The notes: generated by a model not told the origin, from the letters alone. Shown: positions 1-11,455, numbered from the stretch's first letter. The stretch is DNA of 64,000 nt from Acheta domesticus (GCA_031308135.1 JAHLJT010003656.1:72372984-72436983); one strand, 5' to 3'. A program made the numbers and translations.

Positions 1-1040
1 GTAATTTTTTAAAATTGCTCATATTGCACGCAATATTGCGCGAAAACTACTAAAATTTTCAAAACAATGTGTGTGACTTTAAACAAAGAACTCACTTTGG
101 AGAACAAATTTTATTTGAAGGAAAAATGTCTATCTTCAATTTTGAATTTGGAGAAAGACGCCGAAAGAAATTCAAGCTTTCACAATTTTAGAAAATTCAG
201 ACTGAACCGTGAAAATCGGACCTGTACCATCTTAATAAGCGTATTTAATTCTATTCATACAAGAAATTTAAAGAAAAAATTTGCAGCCGTTTTTGAGAAA
301 ATTTTGAAAATGTCCAGGGGGCGTCACGTAAAGTACCCCCCAATTTTACAGAATATTTTTCAAAATCTCAAAGCTTCGACTAGACCCAGATCGACCGAGG
401 AATATCCATTTTGGAAGAAATCGTACGTATGCTTTAGGCGCTTGCAGTGTTTACAGACGGACGGACAGACGAATGGACAGACGAATGGACAGACGGACGG
501 ACAGACGGACAGACGGACGGACAGACGGACGGACAGACGGACGGACAGACGGACGGACAGACGGACGGACAGACGGACGGACAGACGGACGGACAGACGG
601 ACGGACAGACGGACGGACAGACGGACGGACAGACGGACGGACAGACGGACGGACAGACGGACGGACAGACGGACGGACAGACGGACGGACAGACGGACGG
701 ACAGACGGACGGACAGACGGACGGACAGACGGACGGACAGACGGACGGACAGACGGACGGACAGACGGACGGACAGACGGACGGACAGACGGACGGACAG
801 ACGGACGGACAGACGGACGGACAGACGGACGGACGGACGGACGGACAGAGACTTTTTCCTTTCTTTTGGTTTTTTGGTATCCTACAAAAGAGTTTTATCC
901 ACTTTTTCGTTATCAGCGCCCGGCAACGAATTTCTGTCTGGCGAAAATTGGCCATTTTTTCGCGCAGTGTTACATAACTTTTCCTATACTACGTATATCA
1001 CTCCGTGTATACGTACGTGTACGGGAAAGTAAAAGTAACA
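1..1040 (+). repeat. AT-rich interspersed repeat (family R1) carrying an expanded tetranucleotide array
   Basis: Positions 1-330 align with 40216-40515 with only scattered differences, including the blocks 'ttcaaaacaatgt', 'ctctatcttcaatttt' (here 'tctatcttcaatttt') and 'gagaaagacgccgaaa'. The same core recurs near 8790 (+), 15610 (-), 20900 (-), 41600 (-) and 63170 (-). The array at 452-849 lies on one side of this core, and the segment after it (850-1040) ends in 'tacgggaaagtaaaa', also seen at 40513-40530. No coding potential is credible. The class is unknown to me and the left edge lies outside the window. Confidence 0.75.
452..849. repeat. 12-bp tandem array (ACGGACGGACAG)n
   Basis: About 33 units of the 12-bp motif acggacggacag run almost without interruption; only the first units (to about 500) are degenerate. 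The higher-order period is 12 because every third tetranucleotide is ACAG rather than ACGG. The array opens artificial reading frames of Thr-Asp-Arg and Pro-Ser-Val-Cys repeats on both strands, which are not genes. It sits inside an R1 repeat copy. Confidence 0.97.
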
Positions 1041-3779
1041 TATTTCACGCAAAATTACGCGAAAACAAGTAATTTGTGAAAAATTGCATATGACCTTGTA
1101 AAACATTAGGTCTGATAATAATGCAGCATACACTATATTATAAAATATGATAATCGTGCTGGCAATGACGATAGAAACAAATCCAAGGTTCAACGAAATG
1201 ACAATTTATTAACAATAAATAATTAAAGTTGATAACTAAACACACTAGTATTTACTGATATCTACCGTCTTTTTGCCTTCTTGGGATAAATTGAAATGAA
1301 ATATATGAAAAAATAATAAAATTCAAGATTATAGTAACCAAATCGAAACAAACAAATAAATTCTCTGAACAAACAAAACAAAAAACAACAACAAACACTA
1401 AAGACAGTCTGTTCCATGGAGCTTTAAATATATTCATTAATGAATACATGAACACATTCATAGCTCCATGTTCGTTCTACCACTCCCATGTTTTCCGAAA
1501 ACAAAACTCAAACAGTTCATATAAGCCTCTCTTCCTCTGTTTTATCACAACACCCGCTTGCAGTTTATATCACGCTTTTCGCCAATTTCATGTTGTCTCT
1601 CTTTTTATTCATTCCAATACTTTCAACTTCCTGATACTTTCAACTTCCTTTACTGGTATTAAAATTCAATCACCATACCTTTGTAATGTCTTTAAGTATC
1701 ATTTCTCTACAAATATAGACCATCTTCTTGTAGTCCAACATAATCCACAATACTTTCAAAATACGTTCATAATCTTGCTCGTTTTTGTCCAATCAAACTA
1801 CAAAATTTCTTATTACGTCTTCTGACGACAACGATATGACTTTTTGTTTCGTTGTTGATTCCTCCTGTCGTCATGACATCCATGGCCCATGGCGTACTAC
1901 AAAAGTTTTTCCTTCAGTAGGCCTTGCCATTAATCACGGATTCATTACATTACATGTTACATCCTCCTATCTTATTTATTTGAAGCTGCGACTCCTACGT
2001 ATGTGGTGTTAGCACCTTCAATCAATATTGTTATCATGTTTAATTCTTTTCGCGACGTCAGTTGTCTAGTAAATTCAAAGCAGCGTTATCATCTAGGACA
2101 ATATCAGGTCTTTAAAAATTGCCCAATTTTTTTTTATCGAGAAGCTGTATTTCTTGAAATTTCGGACAGATGACCAAAGACCGTTTGATCATTCCACGAT
2201 AAAATTCTGTAGAATAAAGTTCTTGTATAGATTTACTACGTGAAAAATTGACCGATTTACGATTCTTCGAGGAAACCAATAATGATTATTCACAATGTTT
2301 AATCTCGAGAGTGTTACCGGGTTCTCAAAATGTTCTCTTGTTCTTTATCTTGCTACTTGTTATTTACACTGAAATTATACTAAGTTGATACTTAATATAA
2401 TATTGATATAAAATAATACTATACAGTTATTAAATAATTTTACTCATAAAATAAATTCAATAAATTACATTCACTTTTTGAATATTTCCTGATACACCTA
2501 CCTGCCGTTTCGTGACTTGAGAGTATATTTACTCTGACGATATTTCTTCCGGTACGATAACTCTCAAGATGTACATTTACGCTCATTCTCCTTGTATTTA
2601 TACCGAGTGATCCATTTAAATTGGGACACTTTTTTTTCGAGAAATACTCGTCGTTCGAAGAAACGCTTCAAGTACAAAGTTTTCGATGAGAAAATGCACA
2701 TATGCTACATTCACTACTTACATTCGCTCGGAAAACGCGATGGTTGAGGATCAACTTTGAAATTTTAAATGTATCTTCCCATTCATTCCCACATATTAAT
2801 ATTATTCGGCAAAAAATAAGAAACTTTGGAACAAAACATTATACGTAGATGACGTCTAAAACGAAAACTTTCTTACAAATTTGCAATTAGCAATACTACC
2901 TTTTCGCGTATATTTTCGTACCTCGATTACTTATCTAATTGATGCTTTCGTGGCTATAAGAATGAAAATAAGGTTGCGAAAAATGGTGAAACTTGCTTAG
3001 CAATACATTTTACTATTCAGTAACGGCTTACTCATTGTCTACTTTTTACTGTTTTGATGTTTCAATTGAGGCTTTCTGCTGTAAATTCTGTTATGACATT
3101 TCACGTTAAATAGAGAAATACTGCGTGATACCACTGGTTAAAGGAAACGAGCTGAATATAGAAATGAATAGTCTAAGTGGAATTAATTGCTTGTTCTAGA
3201 AACCATTTGGAATACAGAGTTAACTACTTTCTCTCCTTCATGAAAGCCAACAATTACTTTCACCCAGAACTTCAAAGAGATACCATATTTTCATTTAAAC
3301 ATGAACATTTAATAGTTCACCCAGTGTATGTGTATGCTATTAACAAACAGAGCAAGCTGCGCGCAGTTCGTAAATACTAATATCTTGGTTTTGGTCGAAG
3401 TGTGACTCATATATTTACTGCTCCAATCCTTTCGTGAGAGTGAGCAAGACTTACCACAAATTCCCCAAAATAAAGATATTCATAGTTAAGAATGGCGGGA
3501 GGCTTGATGAAACTTGTGTGTTGACTAAGTTATAACTGGTTGACCTCCTGCGAATTTATCGAAAAAAAGAAAAAACCTGTGGAAAAGTTGCAATCGAAAA
3601 GTGCAACGTATGCAATGTAAGGAAATTCGAAAATCTCAATCTATTGCTCCATGCCATTTAGTATTAATTTTCTAATACTAATGAAATGGTAAAGTAGGAT
3701 AATTACGAATTCTGCGACAATGCAATCAACTCAAATACCTAATAGGGATTTACCAAAATCTGTACGTGATTGTTGCAAT
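1041..3779. other. No gene seen; AT-rich intronic DNA
   Basis: Only short random frames occur here, none with recognisable protein features, splice context or compositional contrast. It lies in the intron downstream of exon B of the minus-strand CUB gene. Confidence 0.6.
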
Positions 3780-3891
3780 GGATTGGAGGAGGCAATTCTG
3801 TTATCCACCTTAAGCGGAAGAGCGGGCCTGATGGCCCGATCTCGCCACATAAATAAAGTCACTATTATTATTATTATTATTATTATTATTT
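3780..3891 (+). mobile_element. 3' end of a short retroelement with (ATT)n tail
   Basis: A compact GC-richer segment contains the self-complementary 'gggcctgatggccc', then 'aataaagtcact', and runs straight into (ATT)n at 3863-3891. A short stem, an AATAAA-like signal and a trinucleotide tail are typical of the 3' ends of non-LTR elements and of the SINEs that use their machinery. No coding part is present, so the copy is strongly 5'-truncated or is a SINE. Confidence 0.45.
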
Positions 3892-4684
3892 AAAAACGTA
3901 ATGTATCACATAATTGTAAACACTAACATTTTTGTAAAGAGACATACGTGTCAAAGGGTTGCTGGGCACTACATTTACAAGCACTCAATAATGTGTGCAT
4001 TTAAAAGCAAGTATATAATATTTGTAATAATACAAGTAATATTTGAACTTAAGAAGCCATCTTCGCTGAGAGGGCTATAACCTCACGAAGAGTCGACTGC
4101 TTTTGAAAGATCATTTGAATCTCGCATAACAAATAGGCCAAGACCAACTACATTCCCGTTGCGCAATATAAAACATAATGGCAAATGACGTTAAATTAGC
4201 ATTCAGTCTATTAAATTTACGAGTCTATTTAAGTTTACTGTTTATACAAAAATTACTTGCAAGTCATAACATCTGGTACTCCATATTTTTCACTTAAAGC
4301 AAAAATCACGAAATTTGGATGAGTAGAAAGCAAAAGATTCTTTGTAAATCCTAACCCTTAGTGTTTTCAATATACAGTTGTGTAAGTCACGTGTCAGGAC
4401 AGAAATCAGCGAGTACGTAAATGAATCAATTGTGCTCTTTTTTTACGTGGCGAAACTTAGGTCATAAGACTTACTCTTCCGCTCGACAAATTCCGTCATC
4501 TAGCAGGAACGTTCCTTTCGCTATCAGGAACAGAATGTATCACTCAGGGAACGAAACAAAAGATTAGAATTTAGCTCATTAGCATCGTTCGGGCTTGATG
4601 TTTTACATGCAGTAAATCTACAACATGGGACAGCCAATTTTAATTTTTCTCCGAAGAGAGGCGTACAAAGGATTTATTCGTCCT
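3892..4684. other. No gene seen
   Basis: AT-rich sequence without a supportable ORF or a repeat structure I can delimit. Confidence 0.55.
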
Positions 4685-4775
4685 TAAAAATCCACGACGT
4701 CGGTCATATTTGAACCCGCGATCTTGGGTGCAACATATACCCTAACCCTCACACTAGCCAAGCTGCAAGACAGGC
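4685..4775 (-). mobile_element. tRNA-like SINE head, degenerate
   Basis: On the minus strand the sequence has a box-A-like 'ttggctagtgtg' followed about 40 nt later by a box-B-like 'gggttcaaat', the internal polymerase III promoter arrangement of tRNA-derived SINEs. It does not fold into a convincing tRNA cloverleaf, so I do not call a tRNA gene. It abuts the SINE copy that starts at 4778. Confidence 0.4.
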
Positions 4776-4777
4776 AA

Positions 4778-5268
4778 ACGTGGCTCAGAACATCAACGGA
4801 TGTCACTGCTGCGCGTCTGACTGGGAGGTCCTAAAGGTTCGAGTCCCGACGGTGGCAGGATTTTAGACAATGGCTTCTTAGCTAGGTGGAATTCAGCCGC
4901 TGTCTTCAGGAGAATTTGCGACCGACTGCTCTGCTACTACTTTACGTAGTTTCTCCGATCAACACCAGTCGCATGCCGGAACAGTACCCTAACAAACGGG
5001 CCACGGACAACGCGCGATCTTCCTAGTCTTTCCTCACCACTTATACACACTCACATGCACTAAACTATCTCACTTGTCGGGAGGTCAGTCGGGAGCTTAG
5101 AGCACCTCCAGGCTGGGGCGGCGTGAGATACCTGGTTGGGAAATCCCGGCAATCCGACGTAGATCGGTGACGGATCTCGCCATCCAGCGAGGAACAATCA
5201 CTGCCAAAAACAGCGATGAAAGCATGCACTACACATACGGGACTAATTGTCTTAGCAGTTGACGCACT
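4778..5268 (+). mobile_element. SINE family A, copy 1 (5' part, split by a TIR element)
   Basis: The tRNA-like head has box A 'gtggctcag' and box B 'ggttcgagtcc' (4836-4846). It is followed by the family body: 'tttctccgatcaacaccag', 'ccctaacaaacgggccac' and 'gatctcgccatccagcg'. The copy stops at 5268, where a TIR element begins, and its tail resumes at 6199. The 3' end of the interrupted SINE lies about 15 bp from the splice donor of exon B. Confidence 0.85.
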
Positions 5269-6198
5269 GAGAGAAATGTTGTAATAGAATGTACTAAATG
5301 TTTAGTAAGCGATCGTATAGTAAATACAATTATTCGTGTAGTAAGATTCACTAAACATGATGCGTTGCGGTTAGTAGATCAGACAATTCATAGTCGTAAG
5401 TAAATGAACAAAGAGAATTGTCAGTAGTACTATACTTGTTTCGTAGATAAAATTATTTGGTGAGATCTACGTTTCGTATCGTCACACTTACTAAACACTG
5501 TTCAGTAAGGACTGTTTATTAAGCACTGTTTACCAAGCACCGTTTACCAAGCACTGTTTACTAAGCACTGTTTACTAAGCACGGTTTACTAAACACTGTT
5601 TAGTAAGCGCGCGTTCTCAGCAACCTGACCGATTTGAATGGGTATAGAGTCCGTCTGAAGTGTGAGAATTCAACGCTCTGTATAGAATTATCGCTATATA
5701 AATGGCGTGTTTAGTATTTGATTGGTTTTCAATAACGATGTTATATTCTAAACTAATGGTAGAAATACCGTCGATAGCCTGAAGCCGACAGCATACGCCC
5801 ATAACAGATATACTTGGCTAGGGTCTGACAGGTAATCGAGATTAAGGAAGTACGAGTCCCAGGGGCCGTAGGATGGCTGACCACTCCGGAACCCCAGTTG
5901 CTACCTGCCTGAAAGGATATAAAGCAAACATCCCCATTCACGTTTCGTTTAGTTATTTTCACTGCAATGTATTTAGTAAATATTACTCATGTATTAGTCA
6001 ACGCAACGATTCGTTGAGTTTTCTCTACTAGATGCCATTCGTCACGGGGTACGACCTGTTTAATGAATATTACTGTGCATTAGTTAAACTAAATAGCATT
6101 TTCGTGAACGTGACTAAGCACGTTGTCCTACGAAAATATACTATTCCGTTTAGTTGAATCTACTTCGTGATTAACTGTATGCACTAAACATTTCTCTC
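5269..6198. mobile_element. 930-bp nonautonomous TIR element nested in a SINE
   Basis: Perfect 12-bp terminal inverted repeats gagagaaatgtt / aacatttctctc bound the segment. They are flanked by 6-bp near-identical direct repeats, cgcact (5263-5268) and cgcgct (6199-6204). Removing the segment and one flank restores a continuous SINE family A 3' end, which strongly supports insertion. The interior is full of direct and inverted copies of 'tttagta' and 'actaaac', including the 14-bp tandem array at 5493-5604. There is no transposase ORF. The superfamily is unassigned. Confidence 0.7.
5493..5604. repeat. 14-bp tandem repeat, 8 units
   Basis: Eight contiguous units of consensus aagcactgtttact run in perfect 14-bp register. 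They lie inside the TIR element, whose other subterminal copies of the same actaaac/gtttagt core are dispersed. Such arrays are often transposase-binding sites, but that role is inference. Confidence 0.93.
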
Positions 6199-6230
6199 CG
6201 CGCTCGGAATCCCTTTAATCAATCAACCAA
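6199..6230 (+). mobile_element. SINE family A, copy 1 (3' tail)
   Basis: 'cgcgctcggaatccctttaa' followed by 'tcaatcaacc' matches the 3' end of other family A copies ('gcgaccggaaacactatcaa' then 'tcaatc' near 58876-58899). It is the continuation of the copy interrupted at 5268. It ends about 15 bp from the exon B splice donor at 6245. Confidence 0.7.
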
Positions 6231-6245
6231 ACCGCAAGTACTCAC

Positions 6246-6575
6246 CGATGATGGAATACGGGAACTTGCCCATGCCGCAGAAGGTGCCGATGACCGGCGC
6301 CGTCTCGTCCTTGCCGTCGTAGATGCGCAGCGAGTCGTAGGGGCAGTGGGCGTCGCCCGAGGAGATGGGCCGCATGGGGCACGTCATGATGTTCTCGCAG
6401 CGCTGCCCGTCCACGTTGAACTCCTCGTTCTCGATGTACAGCTTGATGAAGGGCAGCCGCGTGTTGAGGTGGTAGCGGCAGTGCAGGCCCCGCGGGTACA
6501 CGCCCGGGTAGGCGGGGCGACTGCACGTAGCACGTCTGCAGCCGGCAGTCACGGAACACGCGCTCGCAATACGAC
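6246..6575 (-). CDS. Exon B of a CUB-domain protein gene (frame broken by one extra base)
   Basis: This is an internal exon, read on the minus strand. The acceptor is 'ctcttttgcag' ending at 6576 and the donor is G|GTGAGT starting at 6245. It encodes a second CUB domain: a lead containing SYCERVFRDC, then CYVQSP, AYPGVYPRGLHCRYHL, IKLYIENEEFNV, CPYDSLRIYDG and GTFCGMGKFPYSIIG. The C..YPGVYPR..C and CPYD..YDG..FCG cysteines and the Glu/Asp of NEEF and PYDSL fit the calcium-binding type of CUB domain; an additional Cys pair brackets 'ENIMT'. CUB domains mediate extracellular protein binding. The frame shifts between CYVQSP and AYPGVYP because the plus-strand G run at 6514-6517 is one base too long; with that base discounted the exon is 329 nt, entering in phase 2 and leaving in phase 1. 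It joins exon A (52748-52998) in phase. GC content is far above the flanks. The protein's name is not recognised. Confidence 0.88.
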
Positions 6576-6632
6576 CTGCAAAAGAGACATCGTGGTTGTA
6601 GCACGTTTCTAGGCTCTCCGCTCTTCCTTTTC

Positions 6633-6691
6633 GCTCTCTCTCTCTCTCTTTCTCTCGCTCCCTTGTACTCTCTCTCTCTCTCTCTCTCGTT
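6633..6691. repeat. (TC)n microsatellite
   Basis: Two near-pure CT-dinucleotide runs are separated by 'gctcccttgta'. They lie about 60 bp upstream of the exon B acceptor in transcription order, on the AG-rich side in the sense strand, so they do not form the polypyrimidine tract. Confidence 0.95.
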
Positions 6692-7335
6692 TAAGCTAAA
6701 AGTAATTTAATTTAAACTAAAAGTAAAATCTTTTCTGCTGCATGACTGTTTCTATACAATTAGAGACTACACTGATTGTCAAAAAGAAAAATAATGTTTA
6801 TTTTAACAAAATGATATATAATGAAATAGTTTACATTTGTATTGTATACATTTAAAAAAATATTTAATACGCTTGTAACAAATAATGTACTTAGCTTCCG
6901 GATCAATGACCCCCCCATCTCGATCAGGGTTTTGTCCAGTTTCCCTGATCCATTGAGCGAATGCTGAGATGGCCCCTTGTTTTGCTTCTGAACGTAAATG
7001 TTTCTTCACTGTGCGCACGTTTTGTTGAGCACTCCTTTTGCTTGTAGTGGTAGGAGTAGAACTGATATTCGTTTCTATTTTGTGAGCAATGCAGAAAAAT
7101 TAAATCAGCAGTTCATTTACCGTTGAAATTGATTTCCTATGACTCAGGAACATACATTTTTCTAATTTCTATTTTTCTAAAATAATAATTTTTCTATATG
7201 CTTTTTCTAGTTTTTCAAATGTTGCTAATTTCGCTTTTTTTAAATTTTGGGCCTCAAGAAAATGCGCGCATATAATCTCTTCTCCCGTACGTCATATACA
7301 GTTGTACTGTTTTTTTGACCAAACAAATAAATAAA
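6692..7335. other. No gene seen
   Basis: Intronic AT-rich sequence with only short random frames. Confidence 0.55.
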
Positions 7336-7452
7336 GTCTCTCTCTCGTTCCAAATTTCTGTCTCTCGCTCCCTCTTTGAATCTGCCTCTCACTCCTTCTT
7401 TCCATCTATCTCGCTCTCTCCCTCCCTGTCTCTCTCGTACTTCCCCTTTCTC
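7336..7452. repeat. Imperfect pyrimidine (TCTC/CTCCC) tract
   Basis: About 115 bp are nearly all C and T on the plus strand, built from tctctc, ctccctc and cttcc words. The complementary frame gives an Arg/Glu-rich peptide of low complexity, not a gene. Confidence 0.85.
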
Positions 7453-8299
7453 TAACGTTGTCGTTTTTACAAACGCTTCCTCTTCGATTTTATGAACTTT
7501 AAACGACAAAAACAATACATGTCATTGTCTGCGATATACCCATTTGATACATTTTGGAATTAGTTGAAGTTTAACTTAAGTCCTCGTTGGCCGACTGGTA
7601 TTTTGTTGGAAGTTGTTTGAATTTATTTATATTTATTTATTATTGCTTTGAGCATTACATGATGAGCAAAGTAAATTAGGAATATTCAAGAATGTTTTAT
7701 GTCATTAAGACTTGCATCGTATTAATAAAATCAAAAACTCAATGATATAAATATTCTTACATTTGTAATTCAATAAACTTTGTACCTTCTACGTGAACGT
7801 GAATCATTATTCATTTAATTGGGGAAAATTGCCAGCGATACAGAAAGTATAATTGTTCGGGTTACCACAACGGCGTTTGTATTACTCCCATGCCTGCCGT
7901 TGTATAGAAAATGAAATGCAATATTTTTGATTCAGGTTCACGCAAAAAGTAAAAGAGAAAATAAACGTGGGTGCTTGGGAGTTGTGTTTGGTGCATTATT
8001 ACCTTCGTAGTGGGTTGTTTTGCAGGAAAGGGGAATTAAGAGACCGTAATCGGAGATAATTACATTTAATGATACCAAACCTCCCTTGAATTTGCGGGTT
8101 TAGGTAGAAAACGTGGATAGCTCGAAAAGTCACCCGACTTTGATCTGAAAAAAATGTATGAATACTGTGCACGCAATAACTGAAATATATACTAAACCGA
8201 ATTGGTGGTGATACTATAGCACATACTTTCTCACACTATTTGTAACCTCTACGCAATATTGTAATACTACAAGAACCTGAAAAAATGTTTCCAACCCGG
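7453..8299. other. No gene seen
   Basis: AT-rich intronic sequence with no recognisable features. Confidence 0.55.
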
Positions 8300-8395
8300 A
8301 AAGTTTTTTTCCACGCCGACATTGGAACTCAAGCCCTTAATGCTAATAAGCCAGGCGCATTGCCCCACCCAACCAGCTGCACGGTTAAACTCATT
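8300..8395 (-). mobile_element. tRNA-like SINE head, degenerate
   Basis: On the minus strand the order is 'agctggttgggtgggg', 'aatgcgcctggctta' and 'gggcttgagttcc', resembling box A, anticodon arm and box B of a tRNA-derived head. The acceptor stem does not pair, so a functional tRNA gene is not supported. Confidence 0.35.
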
Positions 8396-8439
8396 CTTTC
8401 CGATGCTTAAGAAAAAATCGATTATTTCCATTGACAGTT

Positions 8440-9150
8440 TTAAAAATTCAGAGATTTAATTTTAAAATAAATTTCATTTAGTAAATATTATGTCACTATC
8501 AATATTTATACCGAAGCCACTATCAACATTTATTTTTGCAGTGTTAATTTTTTTCATTTTCAAGAATACGAAGAATTAGCCAAAAACTGGACTTCGCATT
8601 TTTTAAGCATATAATGCTCTATCCAAGGACAAAATTTAAAGTAGAAAGTGAAGTAATTTTAGAAAAAATAATTGTTTAAAAATAACCTATATTTCAAGCA
8701 AAATTCGGGAAAAACTTCTCATCTTTCCGAAAAATTTTCCCTACACTTACTTTAAGATGTATTTTCACAGTAGATTTCATTTAAGAAAAAATCTCTATCT
8801 TCTTTGTTGTACTAGTAGTTGTATCACGACCTAAAAAATTGAACTGTTTTAAAAAATTCAGAAATTTCAAGGAAAATGAGCCTTGTCCCATTTTTTTAAG
8901 AGTCCTTTACTCTATCCGAGGACAAAGTTGAATAAAAAATGTGAAGCTCTTTTTGAGAAAAAAATGGAAATATCGAGGCTTCATATACAATACCCCTCAA
9001 AAATAAAAAGACCCACTTCAAACTTCCAGGGCCTCAAGTTCGTCCTGATCGATTGGAGAATATACATTTTAGAGAAAATTGTCAGAACGGCAGCATTGAC
9101 CATGGACGGGCAGACACGTGAAGTAAAGGAAAAATCGTAGGCGATATAAA
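8440..9150 (+). repeat. R1 repeat copy (diverged, two sub-units)
   Basis: The sequence repeats the R1 themes 'aaaaaatctctatcttctt', 'tttaaaaaattcagaaattt' and 'ctctatccgaggacaaag', with two internal sub-units around 8600 and 8880. A minimal tetranucleotide seed 'gacgggcagaca' follows at 9106-9117, the position occupied by the large array in the copy at 1-1040. Confidence 0.6.
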
Positions 9151-11455
9151 ATTGTTATTTTGAGTTAATTTTGTGTCCTGTTGAGCAATTTGAATGTTTA
9201 TGCAATATTGTATGTCGAGTCTCACTCATATAAAAGAAAATGTTACCTTCAAAGATGAATAGTTAGTGAGAAAAAACCGTTGTTTGCCCTGACAGTGTCA
9301 TTGTAGAGTACAGCCATTCGATTTTCGCAACTTTGAGAAACAATATTTCCTTCTACGATATTGCTAAACAAATTAAACGGAGCTTGCTTATACGACTTTG
9401 TTCTCTCTAATCTTAGGAATTAATATCAATTTGTCATATATTAATATACGATGGGTAAAATGTAGCAAAACGTGTAGTGAACAATTTGCATCACTTCATA
9501 CAAAGTGTCGGAAGAAGTGTTGCGACTCTCTCTTATTAATCTTTCACAAATTTGACTTCAAAGGATATATCATAAATGAAAATATGATATTAAATCGTAT
9601 AATGAATGGCTGCATACAATAACTGAAGATAAAAATTTGACTGATTGAAATGGAAAAACGTACTAACACAATTTTGAAAAAGGAGAGCTTTCTTTCAGTC
9701 ACTCAATGATTTATTAATTTATTGATTATTTACTTCAAACGTCGCGCGTCGCGCAAACGCTTGCCAGATACGACACTTACTACAGAAATTCACATGAAGT
9801 GACGTGTGCTCTGCAGAAAATTGCAATGAGACGATAAGATCATTCGAATGGAAAGTAAAGCCGGCAAGCACCATAAAAATTTACAGCATCCGTACAGCAC
9901 GATAGGGCGTCTTGAAAATTCAGAATATTGTCGTACGTACTATACAGACTTTCGAAGTTATAAAGAAGAAGCATAACTAAATGAATATATTTTTTAAGTT
10001 TGCTTGTCTGCATTTTGGGAATAGTAAGGGGGAGATAAAAAATATAAAGAAGATTATAATTTAGATTGTAGGGAAATAGAATGGGTTTGGATGGGAAAAT
10101 TCTCAGTTTCTTAATGCATTAACATTTAATGAATGATAAAGATGACATTTAATGAATGTGAAGAAATAACTCGTTTGAAAATGAATTTTTGGAACATCTT
10201 GTTTATTACAAAATGAGAATCTGTTCAATGCGTCTTCTAAGGTTTGTGTGCCGATTTTAATGAATGCCAGGAGGTGAAATGACCAAAAAGTAAAGTTGAC
10301 ATCAGAAATGATAAAGAAAAAATTCTATACACCGATGAGTGTAGATGAATTATTATTGAAGCAGTTTGAATTTAATATAGTAATATGGTTTTCAAATAAT
10401 GCAACTCTGTGTATTGTAGTTTCTTGAAGGAAATTACGAACAATTTTTGCTTTGAAAATCTCTTCTACACTACAGTCTGGAAAAAACTGGATGAACCATA
10501 TGTCGATGATAACGACGGGAATTAAGGGGTTGCCAGGAAAATCATTTGGGAAATACATATAGTTCCTTGTGGCCATTTATCTAGGAAACAGTGGAATGTT
10601 GCCCAATGTGAGCTTGTAACTTGCAACCATGATATGTTAGCTGGCAATGCGAAAACACTGAGAATGTCTTATTTATGTAATTCTAAGGAGAGATGTGATG
10701 TTACTTCATATGAATTTCCGAAAAGACAAATAGTGTAAACGCTTTTGTGACAATTTACGAATTACATTTGCTACAGTTATTGCAATGTAACGTTTTATTC
10801 AATTGCACAGTTAAGACAGTAATAGAACTATAACGGAAGAAATATTTCACTGGACAGATAAAACATTCAAGTGATTAATCTATTTTATCGTTGTTGCTTC
10901 ACATAAAACAAATAATCTAGTATTACGTTTTCTGGTTATCAATATATACAAATTTGACATTGGTTATTTATCTAATATTGGAAAAGCGTTGATGGACACC
11001 GCTGCCCATAAATTTACATACAAAATTTCATGCTTGACTAATGCTAATGTCTTCTGTCTTTGTTTTCACGACGAGACGCGTGACATACCGCATTTCGAAG
11101 TCTTGGACTTGTGAAAAGAAAAATTTAGGTATTGTAATAATTTGGAGGAAATGTTATAAATTACGGACAAATTATTTGAAAGATTTTATGAATGTCAATC
11201 GTTTGAAATAAGATTCATGAACAGTGGCGTTGCTTTTACCAGTAGAATCCGGCCCGGGTATGCGTAACCACCCATCTGTCCACCCACTCACAAAACTAAA
11301 ATTGGTATTCAACGTCTATTTCACCGTCAACTGCACACAAGTAAATCGTATTACATATTATATAGTACTTGTAATGTTTCGGCTATCGTTTGCAAATCGA
11401 TCATCAAACTCCTTGAAACGCAGCATATCGTATTTAATTTCTAGAATCATCAATA
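9151..11455. other. No gene seen
   Basis: The longest frame is an 83-codon minus-strand ORF at 10325-10576 that I do not recognise and that lacks splice or composition support. The rest is AT-rich unique-looking DNA. Confidence 0.55.

Noticed and set aside
67..1072. Overlapping long frames of Thr-Asp-Arg, Asp-Gly-Gln-Thr and Pro-Ser-Val-Cys repeats on both strands
   Set aside because: They are produced by the stop-free 12-bp array at 452-849; no initiation, splice or domain evidence.
5493..5604. CRISPR array
   Set aside because: Contiguous 14-bp tandem units without spacers, in eukaryotic DNA inside a transposon.
6346..6612. 88-codon plus frame opposite exon B
   Set aside because: Shadow of the GC-rich CUB exon; the minus strand carries the domain, splice sites and phase.
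10325..10576. 83-codon minus ORF
   Set aside because: No family recognised, no splice signals or composition shift, and of a length expected by chance in 64 kb.
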